Assembly (NCBI RefSeq): GCF_035999195.1
Contig: NZ_DASYGY010000009.1
Coordinates: forward strand, 248,001-312,000
From: Pseudoxanthomonas sp.
Lineage (GTDB): Bacteria > Pseudomonadota > Gammaproteobacteria > Xanthomonadales > Xanthomonadaceae
Reading direction: 5' to 3'
DNA: 64,000 nucleotides
Below the pieces are notes generated by a model. That model did no database searches. It was not told the origin of the DNA and saw only the letters and a list, made by a program, of their open reading frames with translations. The position numbers were made by a program, and so were the translations under genes. Of this stretch, positions 51,795 to 59,675 are shown in pieces (position 1 is the stretch's first letter; each line of letters starts with the position of its first letter).

Positions 51795-52241
51795 TCAGCG
51801 ACAGGCTGTGTTGACGCGGTCGTCGAGCCTGCGGCTGGTTGCGAAATCCCGCTTCAGACCCAGCCGCGCATGGGTCTGGTCGCGCGCCTGCTTTGCGCGC
51901 GCACAGGCGGCGGCATCGCGATGCATCGAGATCACCGCCCCGGTCGGCGTGGCGCGCGGGCGTCCTGTGCCGCCGCGGCTCCGCGAGCGTGCGGATGGCG
52001 CGTTCCGCGCGCGATCCGATGGCTCCGTGGACGCGGCGGTGGCCGGGGGAGCCGGTGGGTCCGGCGGGTACTCGCGTACCCACTCCGTTCGCTGCGTCGA
52101 GGCGCACGGCAACGACTGGTAGTGCGACTGCCCGTCCGCGCCGCGGCATTTGTGGACGGGGTCGCTCCCCCAGGTGGCACTGCCCACGGTGACGAGCACG
52201 CAGGCGAGCACGAGGCGACAGGCGCAGGAGGATCGGGGCAT
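51795..52241 (-). CDS. Secreted DUF4124-domain protein
   Basis: A 148-residue exported protein with a signal peptide (cleavage near TWGS). The short DUF4124 motif follows (HKCRGADGQSHYQSLPC), then a Pro/Ala/Ser/Arg-rich linker and a C-terminal AACARAKQARDQTHARLGLKRDFATSR helix ending in AC. Cys pairs in the mature part probably form disulphides. Such proteins are frequent in xanthomonads; their role is unknown. It converges with hemN, 9 bp between the stops. Confidence 0.8.
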   Translation of the reverse strand: MPRSSCACRLVLACVLVTVGSATWGSDPVHKCRGADGQSHYQSLPCASTQRTEWVREYPPDPPAPPATAASTEPSDRARNAPSARSRSRGGTGRPRATPTGAVISMHRDAAACARAKQARDQTHARLGLKRDFATSRRLDDRVNTACR

Positions 52242-52398
52242 GACGGGCTCCTCGGGAAGGAGCCCGCAGCATCCGGGCCGGGCAGCGGCAGCGGGATCGG
52301 CACACGCCGCGCCGCACTGTCGGGGTTTGCCGCACGTTCACCGGCTCGTCACCGCCGACCCTGCGAGATGGGCGGGCATTCCCATCGGAACCTCCCCC

Positions 52399-52773
52399 AT
52401 GACGGCCGCCTATCTCTATCTCAATGCGCTGGTGTACCTGCTGCTCGCGGGCTGGTGCACGCTCGCGCCCGCGCGCACCGCCACCGCGCTGGGCTATGCC
52501 TCGCTGACCCGCTCGGGGCAGACCGAATACCTGACGATCTATGGCGGCCTGCAGCTCGGTCTGGCGTTGCTGTTCGCCTGGCTTGCGTGGAGCCAGCAGA
52601 TGCGTACCGGCCTGGTGCTCGCGCTCGCGCTGTACGCCCCCATCGTGCTCTACCGCAGCCTCAGCCTGATGCGCTGGTGGCCGGTGGAGTCCACCACGCT
52701 CCTGTTGGCGGCGACCGAATGGCTGATGCTGCTGGCGGGGCTATGGCTCTGGTGGCAGGGTCGCGCGGTGTGA
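52399..52773 (+). CDS. Small four-helix membrane protein, DUF4345-like
   Basis: A 124-residue protein made almost entirely of four hydrophobic helices (about 5-25, 45-66, 69-92, 98-119). A polar loop LTRSGQTEYLTIYGG lies between helices 1 and 2, and an RSLSLMRWW turn before helix 4. Length and layout fit the DUF4345/DoxX-like small membrane proteins. The function is unknown. The ATG at 52399 is used because the frame upstream (from 52150) is not protein-like. It converges with the outer-membrane protein of the Fap-like cluster. Confidence 0.75.
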   Translation: MTAAYLYLNALVYLLLAGWCTLAPARTATALGYASLTRSGQTEYLTIYGGLQLGLALLFAWLAWSQQMRTGLVLALALYAPIVLYRSLSLMRWWPVESTTLLLAATEWLMLLAGLWLWWQGRAV

Positions 52774-52782
52774 TGCGCATGC

Positions 52783-54321
52783 TCAGAAATTGATCGGCAG
52801 GCGCGCGGTGAACGTCATGTCCGGTGTGTCGCGGGTCACGCCGACGCCCAGCGCGACGTTGAGCGACATGCGGTCGCTGAAACGGTAGGTGCCGCCCAGC
52901 AGCAGCGTGCCCAGCGTGGTGCGCACCGCGCCGGCGACCTCGTCCCCGTTCTGTTCGGTCTTGTCCACGATGCTGGTGTCGTAACCGATGCTGATGGCGG
53001 CCTTTTCGTTGAGCGCCAGGCCCATGCCGAGGTTGAAGCCGAGGATGTCGCCGGCCTTGATGTCGCCGAGGAACTCGGTCTGTCCGCCCAGCACGCGCCG
53101 CGACACATCGCTGCGCTTGAAGTTGTGCAGGTAGCTGAGGCTGCCGAAGAACACCACCGGATCGGACGGATACAGCCAGGTGATGCCGGGCTGCACCGCA
53201 TTGAAACCGCTGCCGGTGGGCAGGTCCAGCGGCAGGCCGGTGCCGGTGGTGTTGGCCACGCAGCGCGTCACGCAGTCGGTGGTCACGTCGAACAGGTCGC
53301 GCCCGGTGCGGCTCTTGTAGCGCAGCCACGCGATGTAGAACGGCTTGTCGGCACCGCCCCGGTTGAGCTGGTAGCGCCCGGTCAGTTCCACGTCGCCCAG
53401 GCCGCTGCCGCGCGCGTTGAACACGCGGTCTTGCGCCGAACCGGTGAAGATCTCGCGGCTGACGGTGTCGCTGTGGATGTAGACATAGGGCAACTTGGCT
53501 TCCAGCTCCATGCGTCGGCTGAGGCCATAGCGGCCGGTCAACGTGGCCACCGCCGTGGTCGTCTTCACCTGGCGCACGTCGATCAGGCCGATCAGGATGG
53601 CGGGAATGATGGTGTAGCCGACCAGCGCCACGCGGTCGTTGGCCGAGTATCCGTACTGGATGGCGGGCTCGACCACCAGCTTGCCTTTCGGTGTCAGCAC
53701 GCCGGGCTGGTCGAAGATCTGCGCCACTTCCGGCGGCCGCGAATCGCTCTCCGGTGCCTGTCCCACGGGCGGTGGTGCCTGCGCAGCTCCGGCGGTGGCC
53801 TGCACGGTCTGCGCCTGCGTGCCCTGTGGACTGCGCGTCGGCGCAGCGGCCTGCGCCACCTGCATCCCGGCGTCGTGGGGAGGCGCAGCGTCGCGGGTCG
53901 CCGGCATGGAACCGGATGCCGGTGCGGGACCGACGACGAGGTAGGTCGGCGAACCCGCCTGCCCATCACGGAATGTCGGCGCCTGGCTCAACGACGGCAC
54001 GATGACCGGCGCGGGCGCGCCACGCGCGCGCGCATTGGCGAGGATCTCGTCGTTCAACGCGTTCTGCAGGCTGAAGATCTGCTGCTCCTGCGCATGCATC
54101 AGTTCGCGCATCTGCTGCAAGCGCTGCGTCTGCTCGTTGAGCTGGCGCTGCAGCGCATCGAGCCGCGCGTCGGCGGTGATCTCGTAGGGTTGGGTGGGGA
54201 TCGGCGGCGACGGCGCCACGGGCAGCGGCGCCTCCTGCGCGCCGGCCTGTCCGGCCTGCACGCCCAGGCCGACCGCCAGGGCCAGCGGTGCGACTTCGAT
54301 CAGAGACGTCCCTTTCTTCAT
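52783..54321 (-). CDS. FapF-like outer-membrane channel: N-terminal coiled coil plus beta-barrel
   Basis: A 512-residue exported protein. After the signal peptide (cleavage near AGAQ), residues of about 48-95 form a heptad-rich coiled coil (LDALQRQLNEQTQRLQQMRE), then comes a long Pro/Ala/Gln-rich linker (to about 200), then a beta-barrel that starts after VLTPKGKLVVEPAIQYGYS and ends in aromatic Phe (ARLPINF). This layout (coiled coil, disordered linker, barrel) is that of FapF, the trimeric pore that secretes Fap amyloid subunits in Pseudomonas. Barrels annotated as phenol-degradation meta-pathway transporters look similar, so family membership rests partly on context: it is the last gene of a five-gene run with a C39 peptidase and a glycine-rich secreted protein. 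AAGGGGA lies 6 nt before the ATG. Confidence 0.7.
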   Translation of the reverse strand: MKKGTSLIEVAPLALAVGLGVQAGQAGAQEAPLPVAPSPPIPTQPYEITADARLDALQRQLNEQTQRLQQMRELMHAQEQQIFSLQNALNDEILANARARGAPAPVIVPSLSQAPTFRDGQAGSPTYLVVGPAPASGSMPATRDAAPPHDAGMQVAQAAAPTRSPQGTQAQTVQATAGAAQAPPPVGQAPESDSRPPEVAQIFDQPGVLTPKGKLVVEPAIQYGYSANDRVALVGYTIIPAILIGLIDVRQVKTTTAVATLTGRYGLSRRMELEAKLPYVYIHSDTVSREIFTGSAQDRVFNARGSGLGDVELTGRYQLNRGGADKPFYIAWLRYKSRTGRDLFDVTTDCVTRCVANTTGTGLPLDLPTGSGFNAVQPGITWLYPSDPVVFFGSLSYLHNFKRSDVSRRVLGGQTEFLGDIKAGDILGFNLGMGLALNEKAAISIGYDTSIVDKTEQNGDEVAGAVRTTLGTLLLGGTYRFSDRMSLNVALGVGVTRDTPDMTFTARLPINF

Positions 54322-54360
54322 GATGTTCCCCTTGTCGTGTGCGGCGTCGGCGGATGCGTG

Positions 54361-54864
54361 TCACGGAACGCCGGGTGCGCGGATCAGGGCGTCGGTCAGC
54401 GCGGCGCCAGCATTGAGGTTCTGGTAGGCCCCCAGCGTGTCGACCCCGACGTCGATGCGGGTGACAGTGCGGATGTCCTGGCCGTCGAGGGTGTTCTGGA
54501 TGACCAGCCCACCGCCGGCCTGGACGGGATCGAAGCGGTTGCCCTCGCCGATCTGCACGACCAGGCCACGGTTGAAGTCGGCCAGCGCCTGCGCCTGCTC
54601 GGGGGTGATGCGGGCCACGTCAGGCACCTGCACCGCGATGCGCGCGGTCAGTTCGCCGTTGACCAGGACGACGCGCTCGATGCCGAAGGACAGCATCATG
54701 CCGGACGGCATCTGGAAGCCGCCGCGCATCTGCGCCAGCCGGCCGGGATCCACCGGCTGCCATTCGCTGCCCAAGTCGCCGCCCTGCCCGCATGCACCCG
54801 CGGGCGCGAGCAGGACGATGGCCAGCAGGACGGCGCGCGCCATCGGGTGTCGGTGCGCATGCAT
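54361..54864 (-). CDS. Secreted FapE-like protein of amyloid-type cluster
   Basis: A 167-residue exported protein with a signal that may be lipoprotein-like (LLAPAGAC). After a Gly/Met-rich segment (MRGGFQMPSGMM) come beta-rich stretches (IERVVLVNGELTARIAVQV), an Ala-rich helix and then the motif VIQNTLDGQDIRTVTRIDVGV. That motif resembles the C-termini of the two other secreted proteins in this cluster. It has no name I can assign from sequence; position between the C39 peptidase and the OM channel equals that of fapE in Pseudomonas. The ATG at 54864 (GGGAGA 9 nt upstream) is preferred to 54915 because it gives the signal peptide. Confidence 0.7.
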   Translation of the reverse strand: MHAHRHPMARAVLLAIVLLAPAGACGQGGDLGSEWQPVDPGRLAQMRGGFQMPSGMMLSFGIERVVLVNGELTARIAVQVPDVARITPEQAQALADFNRGLVVQIGEGNRFDPVQAGGGLVIQNTLDGQDIRTVTRIDVGVDTLGAYQNLNAGAALTDALIRAPGVP

Positions 54865-54865
54865 G

Positions 54866-55570
54866 TCAGATGTCTCCCGGTCCGCGCCGCGGCACGGTGA
54901 TGTTGCGCAGACCATCGCGCTGGATTCCCATGTCGAGCGGCGCCGGAGGTGCGGTCTTCCAGTCGCTGGCCTGGTTGAAGCGGGCGTGTTCGCGTCGGTT
55001 GTGCACCACGAACATCACCCGGTTGTCCCACAGCGCTTCGAACCGCGAGCGCGGCATCGCGCGCGTGCCGCGGGCCGGGTCGCCCAGCAGCACGCGGCCG
55101 TTGCGCAGGCCCTTGACGACGACGAAGTGGCGATAGCCGCGGTCGTTGAGCAGCACGATCGCCGGCACGTTCTCTTCCTGCAGCTTGTCCAGCGGCAACT
55201 CGAAGCCGTCGGCCTCGTAGCCCTTGGAGCGCAGGTAGCGCCGCATGTCCAGCAGCGAGAACCCTTCCTTGCGGATGCGCGCCTGGTCGCCGTTGTTGTA
55301 CATCTGCACGAACACGTCCACCTCGCTGACCGGATGGCCGTACTGGTGCGTCAGCAGCGTCGCCGTGGCCGCGGAGCCGCAGCTGAAGTCGTATTGCTGC
55401 GGCAGCGTGGTCTTGAAGCGCGCTTCCTTCAGGCTGGTCAGGCGGACGCTGTAGGCGCCACCGGGCACGCGCAGGTCGCTGGTCGCGGCCGACGCGCCTC
55501 CCAGGCAGAAGAACGCGCAGGCCAGCGCGGCATGCGCCAGCCAGTGCGTACTCCGCAGGCGGCGTTTCAT
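54866..55570 (-). CDS. C39-family papain-like peptidase, FapD-like
   Basis: A 234-residue exported cysteine peptidase of family C39. The catalytic triad is visible: Cys64 in YDFSCGSAATATLL, His148 in GYRHFVVVKGL and Asp164 in LLGDPARGT, with an oxyanion Gln four to six residues before the Cys. A signal peptide (GASA-ATS) sends it to the periplasm, unlike C39 domains fused to ABC exporters. FapD, the C39 peptidase of Pseudomonas Fap systems, has the same layout and position. The ATG overlaps the stop of the upstream gene (ATGA), and only 1 bp separates its stop from the next ATG. Its substrate is probably one of the neighbouring secreted proteins. Confidence 0.85.
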   Translation of the reverse strand: MKRRLRSTHWLAHAALACAFFCLGGASAATSDLRVPGGAYSVRLTSLKEARFKTTLPQQYDFSCGSAATATLLTHQYGHPVSEVDVFVQMYNNGDQARIRKEGFSLLDMRRYLRSKGYEADGFELPLDKLQEENVPAIVLLNDRGYRHFVVVKGLRNGRVLLGDPARGTRAMPRSRFEALWDNRVMFVVHNRREHARFNQASDWKTAPPAPLDMGIQRDGLRNITVPRRGPGDI

Positions 55571-55989
55571 TGCGGCACGGCCCCGAAATCGACGGTCACG
55601 ATCATCGCGTTCTGGATCAGCACGTTGCTGCCGGTGTTCTGGATGACGGTGTTGATCCCGCTGGCGTTGCGGAAGGCGCCGTCGGCGATGCTGTTGGAGC
55701 CGCTGGTGATGTGGTGCGCCGTGTTGTCCTCGACCGCACCATCGACGTCGATCAGGTTGTCCACCACGCGGTTGTCGCCGCCGCGCAGGACGGAAAGGCG
55801 CTCGATGGCGATCGCCCGCCCGAGTTCGCTGATGGCGATGTCCGGCAGTTGCGCGCCGACGTTCGCGGCGTCGGACACCGCTGCGGTATCGATGCGAGGT
55901 GCGACGTCGTCGGTGGCCCACGCGCCGACGGCGACGAAGAAACATCCCCCGGCCACTATGCGCAGCCAGGTCTGTTGGTGCGTATGCAT
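55567..55989 (-). CDS. Small secreted protein of amyloid-type cluster (possible nucleator/minor subunit)
   Basis: A 140-residue exported protein (signal cleavage near AWA-TDD). The mature part is helical at first (ELGRAIAIERLSVLRGG), then Asn/Asp-rich with NRVVDNLIDVDGAVEDNTAHHI and ends GINTVIQNTGSNVLIQNAMIVTVDF. The Q/N-spaced, beta-prone C-terminus parallels the C-terminus of the large glycine-rich protein upstream. It may be the minor amyloid subunit or chaperone, as FapB or FapA is in Pseudomonas. The inner ATG (55987-55989) is chosen because AAGGGAG lies 8 nt before it. It overlaps the C39 gene by ATGA. Confidence 0.75.
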   Translation of the reverse strand: MHTHQQTWLRIVAGGCFFVAVGAWATDDVAPRIDTAAVSDAANVGAQLPDIAISELGRAIAIERLSVLRGGDNRVVDNLIDVDGAVEDNTAHHITSGSNSIADGAFRNASGINTVIQNTGSNVLIQNAMIVTVDFGAVPQ

Positions 55990-56068
55990 GGTCATGGCTC
56001 CCTTGCCATGCGCCCGCCGCGCGACCGTGCGGTGTCCTGCACCAGGCACGACACCGTCGCCCACGCGG

Positions 56069-56097
56069 GATGTCCCGGCCAAGGCGGCCGGGACATC
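56069..56097 (-). terminator. Strong stem-loop between amyloid-type subunit gene and downstream genes
   Basis: Perfect 12-bp stem (arms 56069-56080 and 56086-56097, loop of 5), 11 bp past the stop of the glycine-rich protein. No T-run follows on the minus strand, so it is likely an attenuator or 3'-end stabiliser rather than a full terminator. It would let the subunit mRNA exceed that of the export genes. Confidence 0.65.
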
Positions 56098-56107
56098 GAC
56101 GGAGCGC

Positions 56108-57616
56108 TTACGGACCGACGGTCAGGTTGGCCTGGACGGTGATGCCCTGCTGGATCAGCGAGGCCATGCCGCTGTTCTGCGCGGCCACCATGATGCCGGC
56201 GGCCGACTGGCCGACGCTGGTCATGTTGTTCGACATGTCGAACGCGCCCGCATCGACCGCGACCGAACCGCCTGCACCGCCTGCACCACCGGTCGCGCCG
56301 TTGCCGACGCCGCCGTTGCCGTCGCCGCCCGTGCCGTCGCCGCCATTGCCGACGCCGCCCGCCCCGCCGGTCGCACCGACCGCCCCGCTGGCGCCGTTGC
56401 CGGCGGTGGCATCGCCATTGCTGGCGCTGGACGAGGCGCTGCCGTTGGTGGCGTCGCCGTTGCTGGCATCGCCGCCATCGCCGCCATGCCCCGCGGTCGC
56501 GGTCACCGTGCCGCCTGCACCGCCGGTACCGGAGCCCGCGCCACCGCTGGCGGTCGCGTCGCCACCCGTGCCGGAACCGGCACCGCCCGTCCCCATGCCG
56601 TCGCCGCCGGTGCCGGTCGCGTCGCCGGACGTGCCTGCGCCGGCCGTGGCGGTGCTTGCGCCACCCGTGGATGTCGCGGCACCCGACGTGCCCGCTCCAC
56701 CGGTGGCGGTGCCATCGCCGCTCGTGCCGTCGCCGGCGCCGCGCTCACGCACATTGCCGCTGCCTGCACCGGCATCGCCGCCGGACGCGCCTGCGATCGC
56801 GCCGGTGTCGCCACTGGCACTGCCGGCGTCGCCACCGGAGGCGCCGGTCGCGCCGCCGCCGTCGCCGCCCCAGCCACCGGCATCGCCGCCGCGGCCACGG
56901 CCGTTGCCGGCCGTCGCGTCGCCGTCGCCGCCCCAGCCCGCACCGTCACCGCCGTTGGCGCCGCCGGCATCGTTGGCATTGCCGCCCCGGCCGCCGTTGC
57001 CCGCGGTCGCGTCGCCGATGCTGGCGCTGCCGTTCGACGAATCGCCTGCGGTCGCGCTGCCGTTGTTGGCGCTGCCGCCGCTGCCGCCGTTTCCGCCATT
57101 GCCGCCGTCGCCGCCGTCGCCACCGTTGCCGGTGCCGCCCGACGCGCTGCCGCCGTAGCCCTTGCCGCCGTAGCCCGCACCGCCCTCGCCGCCATCGCCA
57201 CCGTTCGCATCGCCCCAGTTCTGGGCGACGTTGCCGATGTCGTGCACGGTCACGCCGGACACGGAGCCGATCAGCTTCGTTTCGGCCACGGCCTTGCTCT
57301 GGTTGAAGGAGTTGGAGAACGTCGAAGTCGCGGTGCTGCCGTTGTTCGCTGCGGTGGAGCCGTAGCCCTCCGCCGTGGCGCGTCCGCGGTTGTCGCGGTT
57401 GTCGCCGTCGTAGGAACGGTTGTCGCTGTTGTCCGAGTTGTCGGAGTTGTCAGAGTTGTCGGTATTGGTGCTGTTGTTGCTCATGTCCGCCGCGAGGTTG
57501 ACGAGGATGTCATCGCCATTCCCGTTCTCGGTGTTCGTCTGTTGAGCGGAGGCCTGTCCCGTCATGCCGAGCGCCAGGAGTACTGCCGAAGCGATCAGTG
57601 TCTTGCGTGTGCACAT
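56108..57616 (-). CDS. Large glycine-rich secreted protein, candidate functional amyloid/adhesin subunit
   Basis: A 502-residue exported protein (signal cleavage near ASAQ). The mature part begins Asn/Asp-rich with a run of SDN triplets (about residues 58-67), followed by a conserved-looking block FNQSKAVAETKLIGSVSGVTVHD. Residues of about 135-440 are extremely rich in Gly, Ala, Asp, Ser and Asn in imperfect 6-9-residue units (GGxGGxG, GxGDATA). The C-terminus is FDMSNNMTSVGQ followed by AAQNSGMASLIQQGITVQANL, a QN-spaced, beta-prone stretch. The only Cys is in the signal peptide. Such sequences in related genomes are often called heme utilisation or adhesin proteins. With the C39 peptidase and channel behind it, a FapC-like amyloid role is the best inference. 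AAGGAGA lies 7 nt before the ATG. Confidence 0.75.
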   Translation of the reverse strand: MCTRKTLIASAVLLALGMTGQASAQQTNTENGNGDDILVNLAADMSNNSTNTDNSDNSDNSDNSDNRSYDGDNRDNRGRATAEGYGSTAANNGSTATSTFSNSFNQSKAVAETKLIGSVSGVTVHDIGNVAQNWGDANGGDGGEGGAGYGGKGYGGSASGGTGNGGDGGDGGNGGNGGSGGSANNGSATAGDSSNGSASIGDATAGNGGRGGNANDAGGANGGDGAGWGGDGDATAGNGRGRGGDAGGWGGDGGGATGASGGDAGSASGDTGAIAGASGGDAGAGSGNVRERGAGDGTSGDGTATGGAGTSGAATSTGGASTATAGAGTSGDATGTGGDGMGTGGAGSGTGGDATASGGAGSGTGGAGGTVTATAGHGGDGGDASNGDATNGSASSSASNGDATAGNGASGAVGATGGAGGVGNGGDGTGGDGNGGVGNGATGGAGGAGGSVAVDAGAFDMSNNMTSVGQSAAGIMVAAQNSGMASLIQQGITVQANLTVGP

Positions 57617-57739
57617 GTTGAGTCTCCTTGTGGTCGCTCCGGAGCCCAGGGGAAGCCCCTAAAAAGCGACGCGTGTCACACTTGCACACGATTCGTTAGC
57701 ATGTGCCGGCGCCCACGTTAAAAATTCATTAGCGCCACG

Positions 57740-57771
57740 ACCGTCTGTCCGCATGCACTGCGGGACGGTCA
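57740..57771 (-). terminator. Stem-loop downstream of crcB
   Basis: GACCGTC (57740-57746) pairs with GACGGTC (57765-57771), with an inner CCGCA/TGCGG stem. On the minus strand it follows the end of crcB by 57 bp, and an AT-rich stretch (TGAATTTTTAA) begins nine bases later. It probably separates crcB from the amyloid-type operon, whose promoter lies in 57617-57739. Confidence 0.55.
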
Positions 57772-57827
57772 TACGGAGACATGGTGTGACCGGGCAGGCG
57801 TCCGGCCGGCGTTTTGGCAACGCGCGA

Positions 57828-58241
57828 CTACCAGACCGCAGGCCGCATGGCGCCGGCGGCGCGCGCGCCCAGCCAGACCAGCAGCAGGCCCACTGCGAGG
57901 GTTACGGCGAGGTAGCCGGGGGCCGCACCCTGCCGCTCGCTCCGCGCGAACATCAGGCACTCGAGCATCAGCGCCGAGTACGTGGTCAGCGCGCCCAGTA
58001 CGCCGACGATGAGGAACGCGCGCCAGTACAGCGCGGACGGACCACGTCCTTCCAGCCAGATGGCCAGGAAGCCGACGGCGAACGAACCGATCATGTTCAC
58101 CGCGAACGTGCCCCAGGGAAATCCACTGCCGAACTGCCGCAGCAGCAGTCCGCCCAGCCAGAAGCGTGCCGCCGCTCCCAGCGCGCCCCCTGCCATCACC
58201 AGCATCAGCTGCTGCCACCACACCCAGGCCTGCACCGGCAT
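57828..58241 (-). CDS. crcB: Fluoride ion channel/exporter CrcB (Fluc)
   Basis: A 137-residue, four-helix membrane protein of the Fluc family that exports fluoride as a dual-topology dimer. Signatures are GGALGAAARFWL at helix 1, GTFAVNMIGSFAVGFL at helix 2 and GVLGALTTYSALMLE at helix 3, where relatives have TTFS or TTYS. I see no fluoride riboswitch in the short gap to rarA. It is downstream of rarA in the same direction, 22 bp apart, as in other xanthomonads. Confidence 0.9.
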   Translation of the reverse strand: MPVQAWVWWQQLMLVMAGGALGAAARFWLGGLLLRQFGSGFPWGTFAVNMIGSFAVGFLAIWLEGRGPSALYWRAFLIVGVLGALTTYSALMLECLMFARSERQGAAPGYLAVTLAVGLLLVWLGARAAGAMRPAVW

Positions 58242-58263
58242 GTGTCGTGTCCTCCCGAAAGGC

Positions 58264-59631
58264 TCAGTCGTCGCGACCGGCGTTGTGGCGGGCCTGCCTG
58301 CGCGCCTCGCGCAGGCGGTCGAGCTTTTCCTTCAGCTTGATCTCCAGCCCGCGCTCGACCGGCGCGTAGTACACCCGCTCCCCCATGGCATCGGGGAACG
58401 CGGTCTGGTCCAGCGCGATGCCGCCTTCCGCATCATGGTCGTACTGGTAGCCGGTACCGTAGCCGAGCGACTTCATCAGCTTGGTCGGCGCGTTGCGCAG
58501 GTGCATGGGCACGTCCTGCGTGCCGTACTCGCGCACGTCGGCCTTGGCGGCATTGAAGGCCATGTAGCCCGCGTTGGATTTCGCCGTGCTGGCCAGGTAG
58601 ATCACCAGTTGCGCCAGCGCCAGATCACCCTCCGGACTGCCGAGACGTTCGTACGTGTCCCAGGCATCGATCGCCATCTGCAGGGCGCGCGGATCGGCCA
58701 GGCCGATGTCCTCCACCGCCATCCGCGTCATGCGTCGCGCGAGGTAGGCGGGATCGCAGCCGCCGTCCAGCATGCGTGCCAGCCAGTAGACCGCGCCATC
58801 GGGATTGGAGCTGCGCACCGACTTGTGCAGCGCCGAGATCTGGTCGTAGAACTGTTCGCCGCCCTTGTCGAAACGCCGCGTCCGGTCCGCCAACACCTGC
58901 GCCAGCGTCTGCGGCGTGATGCGCCCACCTTCGTCGGCGGCGAGTTCCGCGGCGATCTCCAACAGCGTCAGGCCACGACGCACGTCGCCGTCGGCGGCCG
59001 TGGAGATTTCCAGCAGCGCCTCGTCGTCGACCTCCAGCGCAGGATCGCCGAGTCCGCGCTCCGCGTCCGCCAGCGCGAGACGCAGCGCGTGCCGGATGTC
59101 CTCCGGCGACACCGCTTCCATCACGTGCACGCGGCAGCGTGACAGCAGCGCGGAGTTCAGCTCGAAGGACGGATTTTCCGTGGTGGCGCCGACGAAGATG
59201 ATCGTGCCGCGTTCGATGTGCGGCAGGAACGCATCCTGCTGCGCCTTGTTGAAACGGTGCACCTCATCGACGAACAGCACGGTACGCCGACCGCCGGCGA
59301 AGCGTTGCGCCGCTTCGGCCAGCACCTGCCGCACCTCGGGAAGACCGGACAGCACGGCGGAGATCGCCTTGAACTCCGCGTCGGCATAGCGGGCAAGCAG
59401 CAGCGACAGCGTGGTCTTGCCGCAGCCGGGCGGCCCCCACAGGATCATCGAATGCACGTGCCCTGATTCGACGGCGCGACGAAGTGCGCTGCCCGGCGCC
59501 AGCAGACGCCGCTGCCCGACCATCTCGTCGAGCGTGCGCGGCCGCATGCGCTCGGCCAGCGGCCGCAGCGCGTCGGTGTCCGCGCTCAGCAGGTCAACCT
59601 GAGGTTCGAGAGGGGTGCGTGTCCTGGCCAC
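58264..59631 (-). CDS. rarA: Replication-associated recombination protein A (RarA/MgsA)
   Basis: A 455-residue AAA+ ATPase that acts at stalled replication forks. The N-terminus has LAERMRPRTLDEMVGQ, Walker A GPPGCGKT (66-73), Walker B FVDEVHRFNKAQQD, sensor 1 ATTENPSFELNSALLSR, and the C-terminal tetramerisation region with HKSVRSSNPDGAVYWLARML and RRMTRMAVEDIGLADPRAL. Length and start agree with the family. It lies 44 bp after lolA, in the conserved ftsK-lolA-rarA-crcB order. Confidence 0.95.
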   Translation of the reverse strand: MARTRTPLEPQVDLLSADTDALRPLAERMRPRTLDEMVGQRRLLAPGSALRRAVESGHVHSMILWGPPGCGKTTLSLLLARYADAEFKAISAVLSGLPEVRQVLAEAAQRFAGGRRTVLFVDEVHRFNKAQQDAFLPHIERGTIIFVGATTENPSFELNSALLSRCRVHVMEAVSPEDIRHALRLALADAERGLGDPALEVDDEALLEISTAADGDVRRGLTLLEIAAELAADEGGRITPQTLAQVLADRTRRFDKGGEQFYDQISALHKSVRSSNPDGAVYWLARMLDGGCDPAYLARRMTRMAVEDIGLADPRALQMAIDAWDTYERLGSPEGDLALAQLVIYLASTAKSNAGYMAFNAAKADVREYGTQDVPMHLRNAPTKLMKSLGYGTGYQYDHDAEGGIALDQTAFPDAMGERVYYAPVERGLEIKLKEKLDRLREARRQARHNAGRDD

Positions 59632-59675
59632 GCGTCATTGTAACGTCGTGGCCCAACCGGTTAGTCGACGTGGTG

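Noticed and set aside
56108..57500. Repetitive DNA considered as a CRISPR array or tandem repeat element
   Set aside because: The repeats are short, irregular, in frame and follow amino-acid periodicity; there are no spacers and no cas genes.
53125..57721. Long plus-strand frames opposite the Fap-like cluster, one of them Pro/Arg-rich repeats
   Set aside because: They mirror the Gly/Ala-rich coding repeats on the minus strand. Ribosome sites and signal peptides exist only on the minus strand.
57982..59142. Plus-strand frame of 386 codons opposite crcB and rarA
   Set aside because: Antisense shadow; rarA and crcB on the minus strand are unambiguous.
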